From Acetobacteraceae bacterium (GTDB taxonomy: Bacteria; Pseudomonadota; Alphaproteobacteria; Acetobacterales; Acetobacteraceae): 7,503 nucleotides of DNA. The stretch covers positions 1 through 7,503 of the forward strand of contig CANJXD010000278.1 in assembly GCA_947478535.1 (NCBI GenBank). Reading direction: 5' to 3'. Position numbers and translations under genes: made by a program. The notes under the pieces were generated by a model. That model worked only from the letters and a program-made list of their open reading frames with translations, made no database searches and was not told where the DNA came from. Positions within the stretch are counted from its first letter, which is position 1; the number at the start of each line of letters is the position of its first letter. This document shows, piece by piece, positions 1-6,260 of this stretch.

Positions 1-1260
1 GAAAAAGTACTTCAGCTCGAAGGTGCCGCGCGGTGTCGCGATATACTTGTTGGCGGTGACGCGGCTGACCGTGCTCTCATGCATCGAGACGTGTTCGGCG
101 ACATCGCGCAGTATCAGCGGGCGCAGATGGCCGACGCCATGGCGGAAGAAGCCGTCCTGCCGGCGAACGATCTCGGCGGCGACCTTGAGGATGGTATTGG
201 CCCGCTGTTCGAGCGACTTCACCAACCAGGTCGCGGTCTGCAAGCGCTCCGCGATGAAGGCCTTGTCGTCGCGGTTCTTGGCGCCGACCACGGCACGGGC
301 GTGGAAGCCGCGATTGACCAGCACGCGGGGCAGGGTTTCCGGGTTGAGCTCGACCGCCCAGCCGCCATCCTGGGTGCGCCGCATCAGCACATCCGGCACC
401 ACGGGCATCGCCGGCGGCGCATCGAAGCTCGCACCCGGCTTGGGGTCGAGCCGCTTCAGCTCCGCGATCATGTCCGAGAGATCCTCGGAATCGCAGGCAC
501 AGACGCGCATCAGCCCGCGCTGGTCGCGCCGGGCCAGCATCTCCAGATTGTCGAGCAGCGCTTCCATGCAGGGGTCGAGCCGGTTGCGGTCCGCAAGCTG
601 GGCGGCCAGGCATTCCCGCAGATTCTGCGCGAACATCCCCACGGGATCGAGCCGCTGCATCCGCGCCCGCACCCCGGCGACGAGGCTTTCCTCGCAGCCC
701 ATCGCCGCGGCGATCGCGGCATCCGTCACCGGCAAGCGGCCTGCGGGATCGACCATGGCGAGCATCTGGGCGGCGATCAGGCGTTCGCGCGCGTCATGGA
801 AGGTGAGCCGGACCTGTTCAGACAAGTGCTCGCGCAGCGATTTTCGGGCATCGGCGAGGTCCTCGATGCCGGAGAGGTCATCCTCGAAATCCGCGCGGCC
901 GCCGCTGCCACCGCCGGCACCGGCACCGCCGCTCCCGCCGCCATCCCCGGGGCCATCGCCGTCATAGACATTGCCGTAATCGGCATCGAGCGGGCTGTCG
1001 GCGGCGATCGAGGTGGCGGTCGCGGCTTCCAGCGCGTCCCGTGGTTCGGGGGCGGCGGCGTCCGGCGCGCGTTCATCCGCTATGGTGCGGGGGTCCCCGC
1101 GCTCGTCGCGTTCCAGCAGCGGGTTGCGTTCCAGCTCCTCCTCGACGAAGGCCGTCACCTCGACATTGCTGGATTGCAGCAGCTTGATGGCCTGGCGCAG
1201 CTGCGGTGTCATCACCAGCGACTGCGACTGCCGCATATCCAGCCGTGGGCCGAGCGCCAT
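1..1260 (-). CDS. rpoN: RNA polymerase sigma-54 factor RpoN (C-terminus cut by window edge)
   Basis: This is the alternative sigma factor that directs core RNA polymerase to -24/-12 promoters and needs an AAA+ activator to open DNA. The window shows 420 codons in a frame open to base 1. Residues 1-50 are the Gln/Leu-rich region I (MRQSQSLVMTPQLRQAIKLL, then ERNPLLE). Residues 54-135 are an acidic linker with a Gly-rich run at about 101-121. The core-binding domain follows, with LDPVG at 205-209 and LDPKPG at 271-276. A helix-turn-helix lies at about 382-403, before ATPRGTFELKYFF. The RpoN box and last 80 or so residues lie outside the window. The start is ATG at 1260; no ATG, GTG or TTG lies between it and the in-frame lptB stop 51 bases upstream, and only a weak GGCGGG precedes it. 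It sits downstream of lptB, as in many proteobacteria, so it probably shares a transcript. The family is unmistakable. Confidence 0.97.
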   Translation of the reverse strand, partial: MALGPRLDMRQSQSLVMTPQLRQAIKLLQSSNVEVTAFVEEELERNPLLERDERGDPRTIADERAPDAAAPEPRDALEAATATSIAADSPLDADYGNVYDGDGPGDGGGSGGAGAGGGSGGRADFEDDLSGIEDLADARKSLREHLSEQVRLTFHDARERLIAAQMLAMVDPAGRLPVTDAAIAAAMGCEESLVAGVRARMQRLDPVGMFAQNLRECLAAQLADRNRLDPCMEALLDNLEMLARRDQRGLMRVCACDSEDLSDMIAELKRLDPKPGASFDAPPAMPVVPDVLMRRTQDGGWAVELNPETLPRVLVNRGFHARAVVGAKNRDDKAFIAERLQTATWLVKSLEQRANTILKVAAEIVRRQDGFFRHGVGHLRPLILRDVAEHVSMHESTVSRVTANKYIATPRGTFELKYFF

Positions 1261-1311
1261 CGCCGTCAGCCCGCCGTCCAGGGATGCGCTGCGCGGGACA
1301 TGGTGCGGGGC

Positions 1312-2115
1312 CTAGAGCGAGAAACGCTCGCCGAGATAGACGCGCCGGACACCCTCATGCGCGACGATGTCGCGGGGGTTGCCCTCCATCAGTACCTGGC
1401 CGTCATGCAGGATATAGGCGCGGTCGATGATCTCCAGCGTCTCCCGCACATTGTGGTCGGTGATGAGGACGCCGATGCCGCGATCCTTCAGGTGCTTCAC
1501 GAGGTCGCGGATCTCGCCCACCGCGATGGGGTCGATGCCGGCGAGCGGTTCGTCGAGCAGGATGTAGTGCGGCTGCGTCGCCAGCGCGCGCGCGATTTCG
1601 CAGCGCCGGCGCTCACCGCCCGAAAGGGCCAAAGCGGGGGCGCGGCGGAGGTGGCCGATGCCGAATTCGGCGAGCAGGGAATCGAGCATCTGCTCGCGGC
1701 GATCGCGCAGCGGCTCCACCACCTCGAGCGCCGCGCGGATGTTGTCCTCCACCGACAGGCCGCGGAAGATCGAGGCTTCCTGCGGCAGGTAGCCGAGGCC
1801 GAGGCGGGCGCGGCGATACATCGGCAGGAAGGTCACGTCGTGGCCATCCAGCATCACCTGACCCTCATCGGGCTGCACGAGGCCGGTGATCATGTAGAAG
1901 GTCGTGGTCTTGCCGGCGCCGTTCGGGCCGAGCAGGCCGACGGCTTCGCCGCGCCGCAGGCTGATCGAGACATTCCGCACGACGGGGCGCTTCTTGTACC
2001 GCTTGCCGAGGCCCTTCGCGACGAGGCCGCCATTGTCCACGGCCACCCGCAGCGGGCCGGTGCCGGTGCCAAGATGGGGCGTGGTCAGGCCAGGGGGCGC
2101 ATCGGGGGGGGTCAT
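1312..2115 (-). CDS. lptB: LPS export ABC transporter ATP-binding protein LptB
   Basis: This cytoplasmic ATPase powers the LptB2FGC complex, which extracts lipopolysaccharide from the inner membrane and pushes it along the Lpt bridge. All ABC motifs are intact in the 267 residues: Walker [10 protein letters not shown] (63-71), Q-loop Gln112, signature LSGGE (164-168), Walker B YILLDEP (184-190), D-loop LAGIDP and switch His221. The C-terminus YLGERFSL closely matches the known LptB ending. Homology to E. coli LptB starts near residue 31, so the first 30 residues, rich in Pro, Thr and Gly, are an extension. The ATG start overlaps the lptA stop (ATGA), and GGAG lies 7 bases upstream, which supports this start. 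Internal GTG codons at residues 24 and 26 would give a more typical length. The family is certain; the exact N-terminus is less so. Confidence 0.97.
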   Translation of the reverse strand: MTPPDAPPGLTTPHLGTGTGPLRVAVDNGGLVAKGLGKRYKKRPVVRNVSISLRRGEAVGLLGPNGAGKTTTFYMITGLVQPDEGQVMLDGHDVTFLPMYRRARLGLGYLPQEASIFRGLSVEDNIRAALEVVEPLRDRREQMLDSLLAEFGIGHLRRAPALALSGGERRRCEIARALATQPHYILLDEPLAGIDPIAVGEIRDLVKHLKDRGIGVLITDHNVRETLEIIDRAYILHDGQVLMEGNPRDIVAHEGVRRVYLGERFSL

Positions 2116-3218
2116 CGCGGCGCTCCGGCGGACGGGTTTGCAGCCGATGGGCGGGGCGCAGGACGAGTGCCGGTTGGCGGGGTTGGTTGCGGTTGTGGCT
2201 GGGCGCGGGGTGTGGCCTGCGCACCCTGGGCGCCGCCGCCGGATTGGGTGACGAGGCCCTGCACCCGCCCGCCCGGCGCGGAGACGAGCCGGGAGACGCC
2301 GGTGCGGAGGTTCACGATGGCCTCATCGCCATTGAGCTGGTTCTCGCCCTTGGTGATGCGGACATTCACCAGCAGGCGTGCGAGGCCGCTTTGCGGATTG
2401 TAGAGGCCGCGATCGCCGCGGACGATCTCCTCCGCCGTGCGGATCTCGACATTGCCATAGGCTTCGACGCGATCGATCCGGCTGCCTTCTCCGGGGCTCG
2501 CGCCGCCTGCGGCGCCGGGGACCAGCGGGGGCGTCGCGGGGCGAGCGGGCGCGGCCGGGGTGGCGGCGGGCGCCGTGCCGGGCGCCGTGCCGGGCGCCGA
2601 ACCGGGCGCCGAACCGGGCGCCGAACCGGGTGTTGGTGTCCCGGCCGGCGGAGTGTTCTCGAGGAAATAGGCGACCAGCGTATCCGCGGTGATGCGCCGG
2701 CTATCGGCGGTGGTCACCACGGCGCCGCCGCGGGCCACGGCCATGCGGCGCTGCGGCCAGTATTCCAGGCTGTCCCGCGCCGTGATGCGCTGGTCCGGCG
2801 TGGTCAGCGACAAGGCGCGGCCGGACATCACCATCACGGCCTGGTCGATGTCATAGACCGCTCGGTCGCCTTCCGCCTTGTCCGTGGCGGAGGTGACGCG
2901 GACGCTGCCCTCGGCTTCCAGGCGCCAGACCTCGCCGCCTGAAAGCGGGCTTTCACCGGGCTGGGCGGCGGCGCCTGCCCCCCCACGCGGGCGATAGCGG
3001 GCGATCAGGCGATCCGCGTCGATGGTCACGCCATCGCGTACGGCGCGGGCGCTGCCCCGGGCGATGACGACCTGTTCCTGCTGGCGCCACTCCATGCCGT
3101 CGGTCGCGGTGATCTCGATCGGGCCGCCCTGGGTGAGGTCGAGGCTCTGGGTGAAGGCCGGGGGTGCGAAGGCCGTCAGGGCCAGGCCAGCGGCGAGGAG
3201 AAGGGCGCGGCGCCTCAT
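2112..3218 (-). CDS. lptA: LPS transport periplasmic protein LptA, with low-complexity insert
   Basis: LptA forms the periplasmic beta-jellyroll bridge between LptC and LptD at the outer membrane. The 368-residue product starts with a signal peptide (MRRR, then a Leu/Ala core; cleavage likely near residue 23). OstA/LptA-like repeats follow at about 32-185, with segments such as [29 protein letters not shown] and [13 protein letters not shown] Pro/Ala/Gly-rich insert covers about 187-246 and includes five GSAP/GTAP units. The fold then resumes at 247-316 ([24 protein letters not shown]). A disordered Gln/Pro-rich tail occupies 317-368. Typical LptA proteins are about 180-220 residues, so this one is clearly expanded. 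The ATG overlaps the lptC stop (ATGA), and a good GGAAGG ribosome site precedes it. Position between lptC and lptB supports the call. The insert and tail are probably flexible and not needed for lipid binding (inference). Confidence 0.93.
   Translation of the reverse strand: MRRRALLLAAGLALTAFAPPAFTQSLDLTQGGPIEITATDGMEWRQQEQVVIARGSARAVRDGVTIDADRLIARYRPRGGAGAAAQPGESPLSGGEVWRLEAEGSVRVTSATDKAEGDRAVYDIDQAVMVMSGRALSLTTPDQRITARDSLEYWPQRRMAVARGGAVVTTADSRRITADTLVAYFLENTPPAGTPTPGSAPGSAPGSAPGTAPGTAPAATPAAPARPATPPLVPGAAGGASPGEGSRIDRVEAYGNVEIRTAEEIVRGDRGLYNPQSGLARLLVNVRITKGENQLNGDEAIVNLRTGVSRLVSAPGGRVQGLVTQSGGGAQGAQATPRAQPQPQPTPPTGTRPAPRPSAANPSAGAPR
2569..2628. repeat. Five tandem 12-bp repeats inside lptA
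   Basis: Five consecutive 12-base units lie head to tail: two copies of GGCGCCGTGCCG followed by three of GGCGCCGAACCG (plus strand). Because 12 is a multiple of 3 the frame is kept. On the lptA strand they encode the GTAP and GSAP units at residues 198-217. This looks like slippage growth of a Pro/Ala linker, so copy number may differ between strains. Confidence 0.9.
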
Positions 3219-3952
3219 CGGCCACCTTCCAGCACGGTGCGGGCATTCCCGGTGAACAGCACGACCTGCCCGCGATCGAACAGGCGAAAGCCCTGCGCCG
3301 TCAGCGTGCCGAAGGGGCCCTGTGCGGCGACGGGGTCATCCCCCTGGGCGCTGCCTGCGCCGAGGTCGATGGCGGCGGTCTCGGTCACGAATTGGGTGCC
3401 GTCATCATGGTGGACGGTCACCCGGCCGGTGAGGTCGAGGTGATTGCGCGGCTTGTCGAAGCGGCCCTCGCGGGCCTCCACATAGACCCAGGAGCCATCC
3501 GTCATCAGCAGGTCGGCGCGGGGCGTCTGCAGGTTCACGAGGTCCGCATCCCCCGCCTGGGTCGCGAGCAGGGCGGTGACGGTATAGGGGCGGTTCTGTT
3601 CATCGACGCCCTGGAAGCGAGGTTCAACGATCCGCAAGGCTTCCGGCCGCGCCTGCAGCACGCGGCGGAAGGACACCCGGCCGCGATCGGCGGCACTGTC
3701 GAATTCGGGCCAGAGCACGATGGCGCCGAGCAATACGACGGCGGCGGCGGGCAGCAGCGCCTTGGCCACCGCGACGAAGATGCGCCGGCGCGCGAGTTCC
3801 CCGGTGCTCGGCGCGCGCCGTTCACGCGAAGGCGCCAGCATGCGGCGGGGCGCGGCGCGAAGGGCCCCCACGATGGGGCTGCCAACGGGGGCGCCGATGG
3901 AGCCACCAAGGGGGGTATTCGGCGGCGAGGAGATGGGTGGGGGCAGGCGCAC
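3215..3952 (-). CDS. lptC: LPS export periplasmic protein LptC (start uncertain)
   Basis: LptC is a bitopic inner-membrane protein that accepts LPS from LptFG and hands it to LptA. The protein has a Pro/Arg-rich cytoplasmic N-terminus, one membrane helix (IFVAVAKALLPAAAVVLLGA, then IVLWPEF), and a periplasmic beta-rich LptC domain of about 160 residues that includes VEPRFQGVDEQNRPYTVTA and SWVYVEAREGRFD. It overlaps lptA by 4 bases and follows rnd. The start is not settled. The frame is open up to a TTG at 4021, with GTG at 3952 and ATG at 3841 as alternatives, and none has a well-spaced ribosome site. I chose the GTG because codons from there on keep the G/C-ending bias of the gene, which drops between 4021 and 3952. 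The ATG at 3841 would leave about 20 residues before the membrane helix and is also plausible. Confidence 0.85.
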   Translation of the reverse strand: MRLPPPISSPPNTPLGGSIGAPVGSPIVGALRAAPRRMLAPSRERRAPSTGELARRRIFVAVAKALLPAAAVVLLGAIVLWPEFDSAADRGRVSFRRVLQARPEALRIVEPRFQGVDEQNRPYTVTALLATQAGDADLVNLQTPRADLLMTDGSWVYVEAREGRFDKPRNHLDLTGRVTVHHDDGTQFVTETAAIDLGAGSAQGDDPVAAQGPFGTLTAQGFRLFDRGQVVLFTGNARTVLEGGR

Positions 3953-4060
3953 GGCCTTTCTATGGGCCCGGCGGGCGAGAGGGTCAACGCGCCAATGGTG
4001 GATCGCGAGTCGTCCGGACAAAAATCATGCCACAGGATGGCGCCGGCCCCCAGGCCTGGA

Positions 4061-4684
4061 TCAATGTGCGAAGAGGTCCGGGTCCTCATAGCCCAGCAGG
4101 TCAAGCCGGCCGCGGGTCGGCAGGAAGCGGTAGCAGGCTTCCGCGATCTCAAGCCGCCCCTCGCGTTCCAGCAGCGCCTTCAGCCGTGCCCAGAGCGCGT
4201 GCAGGTGCAGAACATCCGATGCCGCATAGGTAAGCTGTTCCGGGGTGAGGTCCGGCTGGCCCCAGTCGCTGGATTGCTGCTGCTTCGACAGGTCGACGCC
4301 GAGCAGTTCCTTGCAGAGATCCTTGAGCCCGTGCCGGTCCGTGTAGGTGCGGACGAGCTTGGAGGCGATCTTGGTGCACACCACCGGCGCCACATCGATG
4401 CCCAGCGCATTGTGCAGCGCGGCGACGTCGAAGCGGGCGAAGTGGAAGATCTTCAGGACGGCGGGGTCCGTCAGCAGCTTCTTGAGGTTCGGACAGTCCC
4501 CGCCACGGCCGCCGAGCGACTGCGGCAGGATCTGCACGCAATGAGCATTGCCATCGCCGGCCGAGAGCTGGACGAGGCAGAGCCGGTCCCGACGCGGGTC
4601 GAGGCCCATGGTTTCGGTGTCGATGGCGACGGAGGGCCCGAAGCTCAGGCCGTCCGGCAGGTCATGCCGATGGAGGCGGATCAT
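4061..4684 (-). CDS. rnd: Ribonuclease D (short form, exonuclease domain only)
   Basis: This is a DEDDy-type 3'-5' exoribonuclease expected to trim the 3' ends of stable RNA precursors in the cytoplasm. The 207-residue product carries all three exonuclease motifs: Exo I AIDTETMG (Asp22, Glu24), Exo II FHFARFD (Asp86) and Exo III YAASDVLHL (Tyr153, Asp157). It also has CTKIASKL and DLSKQQQSSDW, which are typical of the family. It ends soon after Exo III, so it lacks the C-terminal HRDC domains of the roughly 375-residue E. coli enzyme; short forms of this kind are usual in alphaproteobacteria. The ATG at 4684 fits the family start (IRLHRHDLP); the frame could extend to a TTG at 4714, adding ten residues, and neither has a strong ribosome site. 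It is the first gene of the minus-strand block and probably heads the lptCAB-rpoN transcript. Confidence 0.93.
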   Translation of the reverse strand: MIRLHRHDLPDGLSFGPSVAIDTETMGLDPRRDRLCLVQLSAGDGNAHCVQILPQSLGGRGGDCPNLKKLLTDPAVLKIFHFARFDVAALHNALGIDVAPVVCTKIASKLVRTYTDRHGLKDLCKELLGVDLSKQQQSSDWGQPDLTPEQLTYAASDVLHLHALWARLKALLEREGRLEIAEACYRFLPTRGRLDLLGYEDPDLFAH

Positions 4685-4752
4685 GGCGTTCCGGGTGAAA
4701 AGGGTGGAACCCAAACGACGCTCCCGGCAGGCGACCCCGGAAGTGATGGGGT

Positions 4753-4804
4753 GCCCCGTAAGTATGGTGCCCAGGAAAGGACGATTGCCCCCAATACTTA
4801 GGGC
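4753..4804. promoter_or_regulatory. Inverted repeat upstream of rnd, possible operator or leader hairpin
   Basis: The arms TAAGTAT (4759-4765) and ATACTTA (4794-4800) are perfectly complementary. They extend outward through GCCC (4753-4756) and GGGC (4801-4804) if a CG bulge on the left is allowed. The 28-base loop holds a second copy of GGTGCCC (4766-4772), also found at 4750-4756, a 16-base spacing. These AT-containing arms stand out from the GC-rich surroundings, about 70-120 bases upstream of the rnd start. It could be a protein-binding dyad, part of a promoter, or a leader hairpin; no T-run supports a terminator. The repeat is seen directly; its function is inferred. Confidence 0.4.
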
Positions 4805-4926
4805 TAACCTTCTGATTTCCCTTGAGGCCGGTTTACGCCGCTAGACGAATTTCGACAGCATTTCGGGTGCCAGAACACCAAGCGTGTGCCGAACTCCGAA
4901 CCGCGGTTAACCAGCATCCGGGGCAA

Positions 4927-5055
4927 TTGGCAACCTGCCAGCGGCGCGGGGCAACCTGGCGGGCGCAACTCCGGCTTCGCGGCACCTCGAAGAGTGCCAC
5001 TTTCGACACCTGCGAGAAGGCGCGCGCTTGGCCTGCAGGCCTACCCCGTGCACCT
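4927..5055 (+). pseudogene. Probable remnant of a tyrosine recombinase N-terminal segment
   Basis: Read from 4927 on the plus strand, the translation contains QRRGATWRAQLRLRG followed by SATFDTCEKARAW. This matches the pattern known at the N-terminus of many phage-type site-specific integrases: a short start, RG.xWRAQVRxKG, SxTFDTKxEAxAWA, which is the AP2-like arm-site DNA-binding segment. About 40 residues match; after Ala-Trp the expected acidic helix is replaced by Pro-rich sequence, and no core-binding or catalytic domain (Arg...His-x-x-Arg...Tyr) follows before the next gene. The frame stays open from about 4822 to 5247, but its remaining translation is not recognisable. I read it as a decayed fragment of an inserted element, not a working gene. 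The motif likeness is from memory of the family; chance similarity in GC-rich DNA cannot be excluded. Confidence 0.42.
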
Positions 5056-5178
5056 CACCTCCCGGCTGAAGAACCCCCCAGCACGGCAGCCAGCGCAGCC
5101 AGCATATCCGGCGCGGCAGCACGCCGGCAGCGGGGACAGGGATCGGGCAGCGTCGTCGCTGTTGGCCACAGTGAATTG

Positions 5179-5207
5179 TTGACAGGCTGGGATACACCTG
5201 CATTGCT
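5179..5207 (+). promoter_or_regulatory. Putative sigma-70 promoter for the binding-protein gene
   Basis: A perfect -35 TTGACA (5179-5184) is followed, after a 17-base spacer, by ATTGCT (5202-5207). The bases TGC just before the latter give an extended -10 (TG-N). The -10 match itself is weak. Transcription would start near 5214, leaving a leader of about 30 bases before the ATG at 5244. Position and strand fit the downstream gene. Confidence 0.5.
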
Positions 5208-5223
5208 GGTCCGCGACCAACTC

Positions 5224-5234
5224 GGGGAGAGGGG
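5224..5234 (+). promoter_or_regulatory. Ribosome binding site of the binding-protein gene
   Basis: The purine-rich run GGGGAGAGGGG ends 9 bases before the ATG at 5244. It is the strongest ribosome site near any start in the window and fixes the start of the plus-strand gene, which then begins directly with its signal peptide. Confidence 0.7.
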
Positions 5235-5243
5235 CGTCCCGCC

Positions 5244-6230
5244 ATGATCAGTATTTTCCGCGCGGCCCGGCTGCTGTGCCTGGCCACGGCCCTGGCCGCC
5301 ATCCTCAGCCACGGGCCCGCGCAGGCGGCCTTCCCTGAAAGACTGGTGACGATCGTCGTCGGCTTCCCGCCCGGCTCGCCCAACGACGTTCTCGGCCGCG
5401 CCATCGCGGAGAGGCTGCGCATCCGCACCGGTCAGCCGGTGATCGTCGATAACCGCCCCGGCGCCGCCGGCATGACGGCGACGCTGGATTTCGTGAACCG
5501 CGCGCCGCGCGACGGCTATCGCATCCTTGTCGGCAGCGTCACCCTCGGGACGGCACTGGCGATCCGCAAGAACCATCCCGGCTTCGACTCGCGGGAGGAT
5601 CTGACGCCGCTGGCCATGATCAACATCTCCCCCATGGCGATCACCATCCCGGCCGCGCTGCCGGTGCAGAATCTGCAGGAATTCATCGCCTATGTCCGGG
5701 CGCGGCCGGGCCAGTTGAACTACGCCTCCGCCGGTGGCGTCGGCGGCGCCGTGCACCTGATCTCCGCGCACTTCCTGAAGACGGCCGGGCTCGACATGGT
5801 GCATGTGCCCTATCCCGGCAGCCCCGCCGCCGTGCCGGCGCTGATGAACAACGACGTGCAGCTTTTCATTGTCGATAATTCCGGCGTGGTCGGCGGCCTG
5901 CAATCCGGCCGGATGCGGGCGCTCGCCGTCGCCGCCAACACCCGCGTGCAGACGATGCCGGATGTGCCGACGGCGGCCGAAGCCGGCCTGCCCTTCGAAG
6001 GCGCGGCCTGGTACGGGCTGTTCGCCCCGCGCGGCATTCCCGACGAGACCCGAGCGGCGCTGGAAGCGCACCTCACCGCGATCATCCAGGAGCCCTCGTT
6101 CCAGGCCGATATCCGCGCCCGCGGCGGCATCCCCGGCACCCTGACCGGGGAAGCCTTCCGGCAGTTGATCCGGGAAGAAGTGGTGAAGTGGGAAGGCGTC
6201 GTCCGCGACGCCGGCATCCCGCAGGAGTGA
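5244..6230 (+). CDS. Bug-family tripartite tricarboxylate transporter substrate-binding protein
   Basis: This is a periplasmic solute-binding protein of the Bug/TctC family, which captures small carboxylates or similar molecules. The 328 residues start with a signal peptide (FRAARLLCLATALAAILSHG, then AQA-A, cleavage near 28). Family landmarks follow: VTIVVGFPPGSPNDVLGRAIA (35-55), VDNRPGAAG (68-76), LQEFIAYVRARPGQLNYASAG (144-164), HVPYPG (187-192), MRALAVAA (224-231), MPDVPTAAEAGLPFEGAAWYGLFAPRG (238-264). Length and domain order are normal for the family. The start is fixed by a strong ribosome site, and a promoter-like sequence lies just upstream, so it is probably transcribed alone. No TctA or TctB membrane subunits are nearby; orphan Bug genes of this kind are abundant in Acetobacteraceae and Burkholderiales. 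The ligand cannot be told from sequence. The convergent MmgE/PrpD gene hints at a carboxylic-acid setting, which is inference only. Confidence 0.95.
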   Translation: MISIFRAARLLCLATALAAILSHGPAQAAFPERLVTIVVGFPPGSPNDVLGRAIAERLRIRTGQPVIVDNRPGAAGMTATLDFVNRAPRDGYRILVGSVTLGTALAIRKNHPGFDSREDLTPLAMINISPMAITIPAALPVQNLQEFIAYVRARPGQLNYASAGGVGGAVHLISAHFLKTAGLDMVHVPYPGSPAAVPALMNNDVQLFIVDNSGVVGGLQSGRMRALAVAANTRVQTMPDVPTAAEAGLPFEGAAWYGLFAPRGIPDETRAALEAHLTAIIQEPSFQADIRARGGIPGTLTGEAFRQLIREEVVKWEGVVRDAGIPQE

Positions 6231-6237
6231 TGCGGCG

Positions 6238-6260
6238 CGGCCGGGCGTTCAGCCCGGCCG
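6238..6260. terminator. Hairpin between convergent genes, possible bidirectional terminator
   Basis: A perfect 9-bp stem, CGGCCGGGC (6238-6246) and GCCCGGCCG (6252-6260), encloses the loop GTTCA. It starts 8 bases after the stop of the plus-strand gene, and its loop contains part of the stop codon of the minus-strand gene (6249-6251). No T-run follows on either strand, so it is not a textbook intrinsic terminator; the very strong GC stem may still halt or protect both converging transcripts. Confidence 0.5.

Larger units (their letters stand above)
4685..5243. other. Intergenic region between divergent genes
   Basis: About 560 bases separate rnd (minus) from the binding-protein gene (plus). 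Entered separately are an inverted repeat at 4753-4804, a recombinase-like remnant at about 4927-5055, and the promoter and ribosome site for the plus-strand gene. Also present are a 12-bp palindrome GGCCTGCAGGCC at 5030-5041, a 9-bp direct repeat GGCAACCTG at 4929-4937 and 4950-4958, and a palindrome AACCGCGGTT at 4899-4908. The rnd-lpt-rpoN promoter should lie at the left end, but I could not pick a convincing -35/-10 pair on the minus strand. No tRNA or other structured RNA is recognisable. Confidence 0.6.

Noticed and set aside
79..2403. A 774-codon open frame on the plus strand across rpoN, lptB and lptA
   Set aside because: It lies opposite three well-recognised genes, its translation resembles no family I know, and long antisense frames without stops are expected in GC-rich DNA with strong third-position bias.
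2112..3218. A possible fusion of two proteins in lptA because of its length
   Set aside because: The extra length is low-complexity Pro/Ala/Gln sequence within and after one LptA-like fold; no second domain is visible.
4758..4776. A sigma-54-like -24/-12 site on the minus strand upstream of rnd (GGGCAC, then CTTAC)
   Set aside because: The -12 element lacks the required GC (it reads AC), so it does not meet the minimum consensus; tempting only because rpoN is in the block.
3164..4801. A 545-codon open frame on the plus strand opposite lptC and rnd
   Set aside because: Antisense shadow of lptC and rnd; no recognisable domain and no ribosome site.
4899..4912. Short palindromes AACCGCGGTT and GGTTAACC
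   Set aside because: Too short and too common in GC-rich DNA to call a site, with no matching copies nearby.
5055..6071. A 338-codon minus-strand frame opposite the Bug gene, ending with CPRC and a Leu/Ala-rich tail
   Set aside because: Mostly antisense of the Bug gene. The last 40 codons in the gap look faintly protein-like (PDPCPRCRR), but there is no start or domain to support a gene.
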